Origin: Bacteroidales bacterium
GTDB taxonomy: Bacteria > Bacteroidota > Bacteroidia > Bacteroidales > UBA3663
Reading direction: 5' to 3'
DNA: 64,000 nt
Assembly (NCBI GenBank): GCA_017618715.1
Contig: JAFZTS010000042.1
Location: forward strand, 1-64,000
The position numbers and the translations under genes were made by a program. Every line of letters begins with the position of its first letter. Positions within the stretch are counted from its first letter, which is position 1. Below the pieces are notes generated by a model. That model did not search any database and was not told the origin of the DNA. It saw nothing but the letters and a program-made list of their open reading frames with translations. Positions 1-8,959 of this stretch are shown piece by piece.

Positions 1-89
1 CGCTGTGGGCATGATGCCAGGGCCGGTGACTTGCTCTTGTCTTCCAGAACTACGCGACCTTTTCTTACTAACTGTTGAATAGTAGGCAT
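1..89 (-). CDS. rpsL: 30S ribosomal protein S12, N-terminal fragment (runs off the window)
   Basis: The first 29 codons are visible. They begin MPTIQQLVRKGR and continue through the conserved S12 N-terminal extension (VVLEDKSKSPAL). S12 sits at the decoding centre of the small subunit and controls translational accuracy. The rest of the gene, and presumably rpsG and fusA, lies beyond base 1. A Bacteroidetes promoter at 188-217 reads into it, so the str operon is transcribed independently here. In other Bacteroidales rpsL lies a short distance downstream of rpoC. In this window rpoC ends 37 kb away in the same orientation. Confidence 0.95.
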   Translation of the reverse strand, partial: MPTIQQLVRKGRVVLEDKSKSPALASCPQ

Positions 90-187
90 TTTGTTTTTAC
101 TTTTAGACGATAATTTGTTTGTTTAACTCTCATGCAAAATCCATTCACCTCGGGCTCTCTTCGCCTTCGCGTGCGATTTTGCGGGTG

Positions 188-217
188 CAAAGGTATAAAA
201 TATTTTTTAAACAACAA
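188..217 (-). promoter_or_regulatory. Promoter of rpsL (str operon)
   Basis: On the minus strand TACCTTTG (188-195) is the -7 box and TTG (215-217) the -33 box, with 19 bases between them. This matches the Bacteroidetes housekeeping sigma pattern and leaves a leader of roughly 90 bases before the rpsL ATG at 89. The rest of 218-508 shows no convincing gene; short ORFs there lack start context and family features. Confidence 0.75.
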
Positions 218-508
218 TGGATTGCGCATCAATTTCTTTAAAACTTTTTCACTTTTTCGCTCATTCGACACATCCACATGGCAATTTTCGAGGGTCAAAT
301 CGCCAAAATTCCCAAATTACAGATGCGCTAACTCGTTATAATTGAGTTTAAAAGCCAAGCTTTCCCACCCCGATTTCCTCAACTTTTCCCGATGTTTCGG
401 CTGGCTGTTTTTCCAACACATTACCTCATCAAAATGACGGAACAGACGACATAAAAGAGCCGAAAAACTGAGTTCGGATCATTTTATTGCAGTTTTTCGG
501 TTCAAAAG

Positions 509-539
509 TTGCATACATTCGAAAAAAGCCATATATTTG
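509..539 (+). promoter_or_regulatory. Promoter of the gene at 566
   Basis: TTG at 509-511, 20 bases, then TATATTTG at 532-539. The predicted transcript starts only about 20 bases before the ATG at 566, which supports that start. Confidence 0.75.
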
Positions 540-565
540 CGCACGAAACATGAACAATTTCCGAT

Positions 566-1336
566 ATGAAAAAGACAATTCCAACCATGCTCCTCCTGTT
601 CGCCAGTGCATCCATGCTTTGGGCAGAGGATGCTATCACCACACCCATCGATAAGGACCTCTTCCCCACCAAGGGCGAAATCTTCGACTTCTCGCCTCAG
701 GCCATCCAGGCGTTCAAGGACAAGGCAGCCCAATACGAGAAGCTTATCCAGGACTATGAGGCCGGCAAGGTTACGCAAGAGGAATTTGACGCCTTCGAAT
801 ACGACGACACCCATGCCGATGTCTTCGACATCATCGGAGGAGGCTGCAGTTTCTATTGCGGATGCCAATACGACACGGTCATCTGCTCGTCGTCACTGCC
901 TCAGCAAGGCAAGTACACCTACGAAGCCTTCAATGCTGCCGACCTCTCCTACGAAACCGCTTGGGTCGAAGGCAAGGAAGGATCAGGCATCGGCGAATGG
1001 ATCGAATATCAATTTCCCCCAGGCAATCCGCGCATCACTACCATCATCGTCTGCAACGGATATATCCGCACCCGACAAGCCTGGGAAGAGAATGCTCGCG
1101 TCAAGAAGCTGGAAGTCAGCGTCAACGGGCGCAAGCTCACCACCCTGCACCTCGACGATATCTATGCCGAGCAAAGCTTTGACGTAGGGGAAATAGGATG
1201 GTCGCGAGCCGAAGGGACACAACCAGGCACCGAGCCAATCAAGATACGTTTCACCATCCTTGATGTCTATCCCGGTACGAAATACACCGATACGGCCATC
1301 TCCGAAATCTACTTCGATGGCATCGATGTCCATTAA
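566..1336 (+). CDS. Secreted protein with a C-terminal NADase-type glycan-binding (discoidin-like) domain
   Basis: 256 residues. A signal peptide of about 20 residues ends LLFASASMLWA. Residues about 20-110 are a polar linker with a Cys-rich stretch (GGGCSFYCGCQ). Residues about 112-254 resemble the jelly-roll domain next to bacterial NAD-glycohydrolases and in many Bacteroidetes surface proteins: LSYETAWVEGKEG, GEWIEYQF, ITTIIVCNGY, ENARVKKLEVSVNG and a final TAISEIYFDG. No catalytic domain is present, so a carbohydrate- or surface-binding role is inferred. It has its own promoter 27 bases upstream and converges with sbcC, the two stop codons lying only 6 bases apart. The domain assignment rests on motif resemblance alone. 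Confidence 0.65.
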   Translation: MKKTIPTMLLLFASASMLWAEDAITTPIDKDLFPTKGEIFDFSPQAIQAFKDKAAQYEKLIQDYEAGKVTQEEFDAFEYDDTHADVFDIIGGGCSFYCGCQYDTVICSSSLPQQGKYTYEAFNAADLSYETAWVEGKEGSGIGEWIEYQFPPGNPRITTIIVCNGYIRTRQAWEENARVKKLEVSVNGRKLTTLHLDDIYAEQSFDVGEIGWSRAEGTQPGTEPIKIRFTILDVYPGTKYTDTAISEIYFDGIDVH

Positions 1337-1342
1337 CCCTAT

Positions 1343-4117
1343 TTATACCACTACGCGCACGTGACTGTAGGTTTGATGATCCTTGGTCACTATTATCTGC
1401 CTATCGATTTTCTTGAGTTCCGCCACGTGCGAAATGATGCCGACCAATCGGTTTCCTTCCGTAAGTGACGAAAGCGCCTTGAGTGCCTGTGCCAGCGATT
1501 CGTCATCGAGCGAGCCAAATCCCTCATCTACAAACAGCGTATCGAGTCGGATGCCTCCTACCGTCGATTGTATTTCATCCGATAGTCCCAACGCCAACGA
1601 CAAAGACGCCATGAATGATTCTCCGCCCGACAAGGTCTTCACATCGCGTGTCGAACCGTTATAATGGTCCAACACGTCAAGGCCCAGGCCTATCTGGGCC
1701 ATACCATTCGATGTCTTGCTGCGTCGTAATTCATATTGACTCGATGACATGATCATCAGTCGCGTATTGGCACGCTGGATGATACGTTCGAAGTACGACA
1801 TCAGCACATAGGTCTCCAGATTGATACGCTCCTTGCCGTTTAACCTTCCTTCGGCAGTCTGCGCTATGAGATTCTTCATCTGGTATTCCTTTTCCAGTTT
1901 CACCAAGTCACCCGACGTCCGATCCATATTCTCCAGAACCCGCCTGTTGTTGTCCATCGCGATGATGGTCTTCTGATGCATATCATCTACGGCCTTTTTT
2001 AGCCGCACAAGGTCGTCATGCCTCTTTTGTTCGCTTTCGACGTCGAGCGAAGGAACTTCTGCAATGAGTTTCGCCAGTTCGCCGATCGATCCGACCAAAC
2101 CCGCAATTTGCTGATTGCATCTGTTCAAAGCTTGCTTCGCATCTTCAATCGACTGCTCCAATTTCCTTTTTTGTGACTGGTGTTCACCCAGAACACTGCG
2201 TGCTTCAGCTTCCGTGCCGAAAGGCAGCTCCTCTTGCAGCCGTTTTTCTGCATCCTGCAGGCTTTCTTTCCTCGTTCGCAGCTGGGCCAATGACACCTGT
2301 ATGGAACTTATCTTCTCAAGCCTGGCGTTCAGCATCAATCTGTCATTCGGCAACTCTTTTTCAAGCTGACGTTTGCGATTTTGTTGGGCTTTGAAGACAT
2401 CCAATTGGCTTGTTTTGTCGTCCTGCAGACGCTTTATCTCCAACAGTTTCGCGGTTATGCGTGTTTGCGCATCATCAATCCCGCTTTCACCAATCCTTTC
2501 GACAATCTTCTTTCGGATAGTTTCTTCGGAATTATTCACGACGCCTTGCTGTAACGTGAATTTTGCCAAGGCATCTTCCGACTTCATTCTAAGCTGCTTG
2601 ACCTCTTCCTCTTTCTGTTTCAGTGCCTCCTCCGAAGGCGCTCCTTCTGCTTTCTGAGCCAATTGGGGATGATGTATGGAACCGCACACTGGACAAGGCT
2701 CCCCCTCCTTCAGTTGTTCGGCAAGGTAGCCCGCCTGTTCGGCAATGAACAGGCCATGCATGTCATTGTATCTAGCATTCGCGATGACATACTGTTCTTC
2801 CTTCTGCCTCACATCCTGCCTCAATCTCTCAAGTTTTGCCTTCAAGCTGTTGAAGTCAATTATTTGTGACGACAGGTTTCGCAGGTCTTTTTGCAGCTGC
2901 TCAGCGTCCCTGAGTTCAAGCTCCAGACGTGCAATGTCAGCGACAGGATCCTTCAGCTCTGCCAGTTCCTGTTCTTTCCGTTGGATGTCCCCTTCAAGTC
3001 TCTCCTTTTTCTTCTGTTCATCATTAAGGAGAGCAGCCTGTATTTCAAGGTCTCTCCCCACTTTCTGAATCTCACTTCGGTATTGATTGAGTTGTGCGAA
3101 CTTGGGCATGAGCAGATTGATCTTACTGATTTCCTCTGCAAGTTTATCTATTTCCGGCTGTCTGGCACTCGCTTCTGACACAGACTTTTCGCAGTCCTTC
3201 TTTGTAGTCTGCTCCAACTCATCCTTTGCCTTCGTCTGTTCTTCGTGCTTCTGCTTGTTTTTCAAGTATGTGGAGTACTGCTCCAGGCGTTTTCCGATAG
3301 CCTCGATCTCGGTCTTAAGGCGCTCCTGCTCGGCAATCTGCCGTTCACTTCTTGTTTGGTCTTCCCTTTGTACCTTATCGATGACTTCACGCACCTCACT
3401 GGTGGTCATCCTGTTCTTGCGAACCTGCTCTTTGGCCATGTCGAGTTCGCGAGCGGCAGGATTCTCCTCCTCGCACGTAGCTCCATCGATATATTGGAGC
3501 ACACTCCTTCGCTTGTTCTCCACTTCGGCATATATCGTTTTGGCTTCTTCGGCCAGTCGTTTTTGCAAATCAAGATAGTTGCCTGTACGGAATATTTCAC
3601 GGAAGATGGACAGACGCTCCTTGGTGTCGGCAAGGAGAAGTTTGAGAAACTCGCCCTGTGCAATCATTGCAATCTGTGAATATTGATTGAAATCTACCCC
3701 CAGAACCTCCTTCAGGAGACGATCCACCTCCTTGTTGTTCTCGATTGGAGCCTCATCGCTCACTTGCAACCACACCTTGCCTTTCTCTTCTACCAGCCCA
3801 TCCCCACGGCGAGCAGGTCGCAACTGAGTGGGGCTGCGATGCACTTTGTATCTCTTGTTTGCATATTCAAACTCCAACTCCACCCACGTCGGCGTACTGG
3901 CATCGGCATACATCGAGCGGAACATGCTGCTTTCACGTGCCTGTCCACTCGATTCGCCGAACAATGCAAAGGTGATGGCATCAAAGATCGTTGTCTTACC
4001 GGCTCCGGTGTCTCCAGTTATCAGGAACAATCCTTCTCTGCCCAACTGCTCAAAGTCAATGACCTCCTCGCAAGCGTATGGGCCAAAAGCTGACATTCTT
4101 AATTTCAATGGTCTCAT
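1343..4117 (-). CDS. sbcC: SbcC, ATPase subunit of the SbcCD (Rad50/Mre11-type) nuclease
   Basis: 924 residues, within the usual SMC-like range. The N-terminal Walker A is GDTGAGKTT near residue 38. Two long coiled-coil arms flank the zinc hook CPVC (EGEPCPVCGS) near mid-protein. The C-terminal lobe has the ABC signature LSGGES and a Walker B (LFVDEGFGSLD). With SbcD it forms an ATP-dependent complex that opens DNA hairpins and processes blocked ends, which limits palindromes and repeats. The gene lies 12 bases downstream of sbcD and is transcribed with it from the promoter at 5300-5330. No missing motif is seen. Confidence 0.95.
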   Translation of the reverse strand: MRPLKLRMSAFGPYACEEVIDFEQLGREGLFLITGDTGAGKTTIFDAITFALFGESSGQARESSMFRSMYADASTPTWVELEFEYANKRYKVHRSPTQLRPARRGDGLVEEKGKVWLQVSDEAPIENNKEVDRLLKEVLGVDFNQYSQIAMIAQGEFLKLLLADTKERLSIFREIFRTGNYLDLQKRLAEEAKTIYAEVENKRRSVLQYIDGATCEEENPAARELDMAKEQVRKNRMTTSEVREVIDKVQREDQTRSERQIAEQERLKTEIEAIGKRLEQYSTYLKNKQKHEEQTKAKDELEQTTKKDCEKSVSEASARQPEIDKLAEEISKINLLMPKFAQLNQYRSEIQKVGRDLEIQAALLNDEQKKKERLEGDIQRKEQELAELKDPVADIARLELELRDAEQLQKDLRNLSSQIIDFNSLKAKLERLRQDVRQKEEQYVIANARYNDMHGLFIAEQAGYLAEQLKEGEPCPVCGSIHHPQLAQKAEGAPSEEALKQKEEEVKQLRMKSEDALAKFTLQQGVVNNSEETIRKKIVERIGESGIDDAQTRITAKLLEIKRLQDDKTSQLDVFKAQQNRKRQLEKELPNDRLMLNARLEKISSIQVSLAQLRTRKESLQDAEKRLQEELPFGTEAEARSVLGEHQSQKRKLEQSIEDAKQALNRCNQQIAGLVGSIGELAKLIAEVPSLDVESEQKRHDDLVRLKKAVDDMHQKTIIAMDNNRRVLENMDRTSGDLVKLEKEYQMKNLIAQTAEGRLNGKERINLETYVLMSYFERIIQRANTRLMIMSSSQYELRRSKTSNGMAQIGLGLDVLDHYNGSTRDVKTLSGGESFMASLSLALGLSDEIQSTVGGIRLDTLFVDEGFGSLDDESLAQALKALSSLTEGNRLVGIISHVAELKKIDRQIIVTKDHQTYSHVRVVV

Positions 4118-4129
4118 CGTCCAATAGGG

Positions 4130-5275
4130 TTAAGCGTCTTTATTCCAAACATTCTTGATCATTGTCTCCACATACGCCCGTTGTTCTTCGTTGAGCACTT
4201 GTCCGTTTTGCTTCTCGAAAAGCTCATCGAAGAGCTCGATGGGAGTCTTCTTCTCGGCTTCTGTCGCTCCTCCTACAGCCGCCATTCCGGCTCGAGTGCG
4301 TTGGTTGTCATATCTCAGCTCCATAAGCCGATGATAGATGGTTTGCAGTTTACGCATTCCATCGGGGATATCATCTTCGTCGGTCAAAGTGATGCGCACG
4401 TAATCTTCTTGATAGGGTGTATGCTCATAATAGGCTCGATTTGTCAATTCTTCATAGCTGCCCCTAAGGTCATGCCAATCATATTGCGGCATCAAAGCTA
4501 TCTCTTGCACCTCGACACGTCCCTTTTCCCTTATCTCGACCAGTGACAACGACTTTTTGTCCCTGACTTCCGAGAAGGAGTATTTCAATGGCGACCCACT
4601 GTATCGTAGCGTTTCCCGGCCGCACCATTGTGGACGATGCAAATGCCCCAAAGCCACATAGTCAAAGCCTTCGAAGGCCGAAGCATCGACATTATCCAGT
4701 CCGCCGATTACCATGTCCTCCGAATCGGAACGTTCAGAACCCGTCACCAGTTGATGTGCCACAAGCACATTGCGACGCTCGCTCGACAAATCCAAATGAC
4801 CAATGACATAGCGCATTGCCGCATCATACGAAGTCAAATCCTCCACTGTAGGCACAAAGTGCTGGACAACCGAAGGCTTGATGAATGGCAACAGATAGAA
4901 TGCCACCTCTCCTTGTTCATCACGCAGAATCACAGGCGTTATCTTGCCATCATAGACCGGCGAGACATAGACACCGCTCTCCTTCATGATGCGCGAAGCA
5001 AAGGCCATACGCTCTTGTGAATCATGGTTGCCACTGATGATGAAGATGCTGATATTCAGTCTTGTGAGGCTCACCAGAAACTCATCGAAGAGTGCTACAG
5101 CCTCGCCTGAAGGGATGGCCTTGTCGTAGATGTCTCCCGCAAGGATTATCGCATCGGGTTTCTCCCTGTTAGCAATGTTCACTATCTGGCGTAGGATGTA
5201 TCTCTGATCCTCAAGCATCGGAAAGCCATTGATGCGTTTACCGATATGCAGGTCGCTGGTATGAAGTATTCTCAT
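4130..5275 (-). CDS. sbcD: SbcD, nuclease subunit of SbcCD
   Basis: 381 residues from the ATG at 5275 (MRILHTSDLHIGK). A longer reading frame exists upstream, but the promoter's -7 box lies at 5300-5307, so the longer start would be outside the transcript. The metallophosphoesterase (calcineurin-like) motifs are in order: D-x-H (SDLHIG), GDIYD, GNHDS and GHLHRP, which together bind the two catalytic metal ions. The C-terminal part is the SbcD capping and SbcC-binding region. It forms a two-gene operon with sbcC. Confidence 0.95.
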   Translation of the reverse strand: MRILHTSDLHIGKRINGFPMLEDQRYILRQIVNIANREKPDAIILAGDIYDKAIPSGEAVALFDEFLVSLTRLNISIFIISGNHDSQERMAFASRIMKESGVYVSPVYDGKITPVILRDEQGEVAFYLLPFIKPSVVQHFVPTVEDLTSYDAAMRYVIGHLDLSSERRNVLVAHQLVTGSERSDSEDMVIGGLDNVDASAFEGFDYVALGHLHRPQWCGRETLRYSGSPLKYSFSEVRDKKSLSLVEIREKGRVEVQEIALMPQYDWHDLRGSYEELTNRAYYEHTPYQEDYVRITLTDEDDIPDGMRKLQTIYHRLMELRYDNQRTRAGMAAVGGATEAEKKTPIELFDELFEKQNGQVLNEEQRAYVETMIKNVWNKDA

Positions 5276-5299
5276 AGGTATTTTTTTATAATAACGATG

Positions 5300-5330
5300 C
5301 AAATATAGGAAAAGTTTACAAGAAATGCAA
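5300..5330 (-). promoter_or_regulatory. Promoter of sbcDC
   Basis: Minus-strand TATATTTG (5300-5307) and TTG (5328-5330) are separated by 20 bases. The start of transcription falls just upstream of the sbcD ATG at 5275. Confidence 0.75.
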
Positions 5331-5435
5331 ATTTTTCCGCAACTTTGATAAAAATGACCCTCAAAACTACTCACTCATACGAAAAACAACTATCTCCATG
5401 AATAAAAAGCGGCACGAATTGGATATACTGCTATT

Positions 5436-5480
5436 AAAAACGAAAACACGCCCCGACATTCCAAACGGAACATCGGGGCG
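5436..5480 (-). terminator. Terminator after the small exported protein gene
   Basis: CGCCCCGA (5449-5456) pairs with TCGGGGCG (5473-5480). On the minus strand the stem is followed by a T-rich tract (TGTTTTCGTTTTT). It lies 60 bases past the stop codon at 5540. Confidence 0.75.
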
Positions 5481-5539
5481 CTTCTTGAAAAATATCTATC
5501 TGATTAAGAAGTTTTTTGTTTCAAAATGACATGTTGGTT

Positions 5540-5938
5540 TTACTTGCTGGCGAGATCCTCATCATTGAGCAAGGTATCCAGACCCTTGTTCTTCAGAGAG
5601 TTGTTCATCAGAGCAAGGTACTTGCGATACTGGGCGTTGTCGAGGAACTTGTGAGCATATGCAAGGTTGATATTCAAAGCCTTCTGCATACGAGCACCAC
5701 GCTTCTCTTCCTTGGTGCGCTCCAGACGCTTGATCGAATTACTGAAGTTCTCTGAAGCATACTCCATCACATCAATCTGATCCTGGGAAAGGTCAAGATA
5801 GCGCGACAAAGAACGCATATTGACATTGAAGTCGTAACATATAGGAGTAGCGTTGTTTACAGTTTCAACCTTCTCCTGAGCATTTATGTTTGCAGCGGCC
5901 ATCATGATGGCTGCGACTGCGATAATCATCTTTTTCAT
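5540..5938 (-). CDS. Small exported helical protein, function unknown
   Basis: 132 residues. The signal peptide ends near AAANINA/QEK. The mature part of about 112 residues is charged and predicted helical: a segment around SRYLDLSQDQIDVMEYASENF, then KRLERTKEEKRGARM, then YAHKFLDNAQYRKYLALMNN. The pattern resembles short periplasmic proteins that are widespread but uncharacterised in Prevotella. No enzyme motif is seen. No canonical promoter lies just upstream, so it is probably co-transcribed with the 27-codon ORF at 6007-6090 from a site near 6210-6242. A strong terminator follows. Confidence 0.7.
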   Translation of the reverse strand: MKKMIIAVAAIMMAAANINAQEKVETVNNATPICYDFNVNMRSLSRYLDLSQDQIDVMEYASENFSNSIKRLERTKEEKRGARMQKALNINLAYAHKFLDNAQYRKYLALMNNSLKNKGLDTLLNDEDLASK

Positions 5939-6006
5939 ATTAATTTTTTAATACCTTAAATAAGTTAAACAATAATAAGTAATAAAACAATACAATTTGT
6001 ATTAAA

Positions 6007-6090
6007 TTAATACACAATTGTTAAAAACAGCCAAGTTAGCAGCAGATACACTGCCATTGTAGCTCCGACTGAGATCATTAAATTTTTCAT
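6007..6090 (-). CDS. Candidate 27-residue single-pass membrane peptide
   Basis: An ATG at 6088-6090 opens a 27-codon frame ending TAA at 6007-6009. The product begins MKNLMISVGA and is then almost entirely hydrophobic (AVYLLLTWLFL), consistent with one transmembrane helix. A GAGG sits three bases before the ATG on the minus strand. It lies 69 bases upstream of the exported protein gene and downstream of the only promoter-like site in this gap. No homologue is recognised. It is supported only by composition, position and start context. Confidence 0.4.
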   Translation of the reverse strand: MKNLMISVGATMAVYLLLTWLFLTIVY

Positions 6091-6209
6091 ACCTCAAATT
6101 GTTTTTTTAATTGTTAAAAATAAAAAGCAAATGATAAACGCGATAAAAGTAGTTTTTAGTTTCTTTTGTTTTTTTGTCGTTTTTTGTAGTTTCTTTGTTT
6201 TTGACGCTG

Positions 6210-6242
6210 CAAAGGTACGGGGTTTTTCATTCACTCCATCAA
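6210..6242 (-). promoter_or_regulatory. Probable promoter for the small membrane ORF and exported protein
   Basis: TACCTTTG on the minus strand (6210-6217) is a clear -7 box. The nearest TTG is at 6240-6242, giving 22 bases instead of the usual 19-20, so the match is weaker than elsewhere in the window. It is the only candidate between the GH115 terminator and 5938. Confidence 0.45.
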
Positions 6243-6344
6243 AAAATACCCAAAATCGTGCAATCGGTTGCTCAACCACCCCCATTTTGGGCAAAAATGA
6301 TAGTTTCGATTGGCAAAATAAACGTTCAAAATTGGAAAATGGAC

Positions 6345-6385
6345 ACAAGAAAAGCCCTCTTCCCTGAAAAATGAAAGTGAAGAGG
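6345..6385 (-). terminator. Terminator after the GH115 gene
   Basis: On the minus strand CCTCTTC (6379-6385) pairs with GAAGAGG (6356-6362), followed by GCTTTTCTTG. It lies 27 bases past the stop codon at 6412. Confidence 0.6.
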
Positions 6386-6411
6386 ACTCTTTTTAAATAA
6401 TGTGTAAGCAA

Positions 6412-8727
6412 TTATCGTATGAAAATCTGATCCACCACGATGCCTTCGTACGGTGTTTTGAGTGTCAAAGTATGCTTTTTCCCACGTTTGATGGCAAAAA
6501 TATGCGTCTTTATAGCCTGGTTTGTGAGGACATTCTCCTTCCACTCCTCGCTGCGTCCCTGTGTTCGGTAGTCCATAGTAGCTGCTTTCTGTTTGTCTAA
6601 AGCCACTTCCAGCGACAAATGTTCTCCATCCACCGGATGAGTCGGCAACTTGTGTAGTTCAACGGTCACCGAATCCAGTTCCTCATCACTCACGAACTCA
6701 AAGATCACCGTCTCGTTAGGCCGCAGTTGGATAGCACGGCCTTCGTATCCCAGTCCTTCACATGCGATATAATTGCCTTTGCCATCAGTTCCGTTCCATT
6801 TCTTCCGACAAACCATATCCTCAGCCAAGGGCGCATCAGTCATCGAACGCGACACTTGGTTGAAGACGCTCAGCGATCGTGGATTGTAGTCCATCATCTT
6901 GCTCCACTTTCCCTCATTATATATACCCGCGTCGTACACGCGCGTAAGGCGCAATATACTGTCGTAGGCGGCATCGCTCTGTTCCCACGACATCATGCCT
7001 TGACGGGCATACTGTCCGTACAGGATCTTCCGGTTCATCTGGTCGGCTGCCTGAACGGGATACTTCACGAGCTGGAAGAAGGCATCCTTGCGATTGGCAG
7101 GAATCTGTTGGTCGATTTCTTCGACCTTGTCCGAGAGCGCACGATAGTCTGCCAAACGCTGATCGATGAAGTTCCGACTCCACGGCAAGTCGCGTACCGT
7201 GTTCCAATACTGTCTGTCAGCTTCCTCCGTTCGTGTATTTCCCATGAATTCTGGTTTGCGAATGAATGCCAGCCGATACGACTCCTCCATCACGGGCTGT
7301 ATCCTCTGTGCCTCTGCTTCTCCAAATTCGCGGGCATAGAACTGCCTTTCGTGGGCCTTTACGCCCATTTCGCTTACCTTATCTATATCCCAAGCCATGT
7401 CCATGAAAAGTTCCGTCTGGTATTCTGCCGGCTTTATGTCGCCCACATTGAGGATCCATATCTTCCGTATGCCCTTGTCGTAGGCCAGCCTCATCTGCTG
7501 GTAAAGCAGACCGGGACTGAAGGTTCCAAGCCACAGATAATCGTGCGGACGCCCCCAATACGAGACGTGATAATAGATACCGTTGCCGCCCAAACGTGCC
7601 GCTTCGGTCTCTGTCGGGAAATGACGAATATATCCATAGTTGTCGTCGCACCACATCAGGCAAACGTCGTCAGGCACCACCAGTCCCGCATTATAGACAT
7701 CGAGCACCTCCTTGTAGGGGATAAACACCTGCGGCACCTGGCTCACGTCCTTGTTGACATATTGAGATAGCAACTTGCGCTGGTCCTCAAAGACCTTGGT
7801 CAAGACTTCCTTCTGTTCCTCGACGGTCTTTGCACCCTGCATGGCGCCATCATGTACGCCGCGCATACCGATAGTGTAGAGTATCTCCTGATCCTTCACC
7901 TCCCTGACACGATCCTCCCAGAAGCGATAGACCTCTGCTGCATTGTGCACATAGTCATAGTCGCCCTTTCCTCTTCGGCTCCACTCCCCTGCTGCACTGC
8001 AAGCCATCGGTTCACAATGGCTGCCGCCCATGTAGATGCCGTAGCGTGCAGCCATCTCGCGGTTGCCGGGCACAAGGAAGAACGGCACCGTGCATTCGTG
8101 CATAGCCGGCCAGATGGTGTTGGCACGCAGTCGCAACAGCAGTTCGAAGACACGGGCATAGGTCTTTGGTCCAATCCGTCCCGGCACGTCTGTCGGTTCA
8201 TAGGTTTGCGTGCTCCACGGCATCAATCCCCAATCCTCGTCGTTGATGAAGATACCACGGAAAGGCACATCGGGAGCCATCTCGATCTTCGTGCCTTCGG
8301 CGATGCGAAGTTCCTCCCGTGCCCTCGGAGCAATATCTGCCCACCATTCCCATGGCGAAACTCCCATCATCCGCGACAACTCCAGCAAACCATAAGCCAG
8401 ACCGTGGGCATCCGACGAGAGTATGGTCAAGGAGTTTCTTGTACCAACAATCTCGAAACGCTCCCATCCCTCAAGAATATCATTTACAAGATAGATGCCC
8501 TCAAAATGCTCAAGGGTGCAGTCCCGCTTGAAACTGACGTCCAATTTCACATCGAGCACAGCTTCAAAATCATGTGCCAGCATCTCTAATGCAGTCTTCA
8601 CCACTGGTTCTGCTCGAGTGGTGTCACATTGGATGTGTATCGTTTCCCCGCGTTTCACCACAAAGTCCTGTGCCCGAATCCCCATGGCAAGCATCAAGAT
8701 GGCTATAAGCATCGTTATTCTTTTCAT
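6412..8727 (-). CDS. GH115 xylan alpha-1,2-glucuronidase, exported
   Basis: 771 residues from the ATG at 8727 (MKRITMLIAILML), which places a signal peptide ending GIRA/Q at the N-terminus; upstream in-frame extensions add only a non-signal segment. GH115 hallmarks are present: RGIFINDEDWGLMPWS, RANTIWPAMHEC, GGSHCEPM, MRGVHDG, WCDDNYGYIR and a YWGRPHDYLWL block, followed by a C-terminal beta domain. GH115 enzymes remove (4-O-methyl-)glucuronic acid from glucuronoxylan. The protein is somewhat shorter than many family members. Its only upstream promoter (8960-8990) also drives structured element copy 1, which becomes its leader. Confidence 0.88.
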   Translation of the reverse strand: MKRITMLIAILMLAMGIRAQDFVVKRGETIHIQCDTTRAEPVVKTALEMLAHDFEAVLDVKLDVSFKRDCTLEHFEGIYLVNDILEGWERFEIVGTRNSLTILSSDAHGLAYGLLELSRMMGVSPWEWWADIAPRAREELRIAEGTKIEMAPDVPFRGIFINDEDWGLMPWSTQTYEPTDVPGRIGPKTYARVFELLLRLRANTIWPAMHECTVPFFLVPGNREMAARYGIYMGGSHCEPMACSAAGEWSRRGKGDYDYVHNAAEVYRFWEDRVREVKDQEILYTIGMRGVHDGAMQGAKTVEEQKEVLTKVFEDQRKLLSQYVNKDVSQVPQVFIPYKEVLDVYNAGLVVPDDVCLMWCDDNYGYIRHFPTETEAARLGGNGIYYHVSYWGRPHDYLWLGTFSPGLLYQQMRLAYDKGIRKIWILNVGDIKPAEYQTELFMDMAWDIDKVSEMGVKAHERQFYAREFGEAEAQRIQPVMEESYRLAFIRKPEFMGNTRTEEADRQYWNTVRDLPWSRNFIDQRLADYRALSDKVEEIDQQIPANRKDAFFQLVKYPVQAADQMNRKILYGQYARQGMMSWEQSDAAYDSILRLTRVYDAGIYNEGKWSKMMDYNPRSLSVFNQVSRSMTDAPLAEDMVCRKKWNGTDGKGNYIACEGLGYEGRAIQLRPNETVIFEFVSDEELDSVTVELHKLPTHPVDGEHLSLEVALDKQKAATMDYRTQGRSEEWKENVLTNQAIKTHIFAIKRGKKHTLTLKTPYEGIVVDQIFIR

Positions 8728-8808
8728 TGAACGTTTCAAATTATCTACAAATGTTATCATATATTTTGGCAAAAAATGGCATGTTACCCATCTTGGACCC
8801 TTTATATT

Positions 8809-8953
8809 TTATGCCCGTAGGGCAATTTTGTGCTGCCTATTGAAGGCAGCAATTTTCCGGCAGCTTGGCACGGCTATTGATGCCAGTGCCGCTGCCATTT
8901 TCACCTCCTTTTACTTGTTATATCTCGTCTTTGTTTTCGATTTGTCGAAATGG
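8809..8953 (-). ncRNA. Structured repeat element, copy 1 (leader of the GH115 gene)
   Basis: Read on the minus strand: a conserved leader, GGAGGTG (8908-8902), AAA, ATG (8898-8896), then three hairpins. Hairpin A spans 8896-8859 and pairs GGCAGC with GCTGCC and GGCAC with GTGCC. Hairpin B spans 8850-8832, with GCTGCC pairing GGCAGC. Hairpin C spans 8824-8812, with TGCCC pairing GGGCA. A 29-codon frame runs from the ATG to TAA at 8809. Copies 2 and 3 keep the pairing while changing the bases. It lies within the 5' leader of the GH115 gene, so it may act in cis as well as be an RNA or short-peptide gene. Confidence 0.6.
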
Positions 8954-8959
8954 TCGCTG

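Noticed and set aside
6094..6411. 105-codon minus-strand ORF in the gap before GH115
   Set aside because: Covers the GH115 terminator and a promoter-like site, is very AT-rich and lacks start context.
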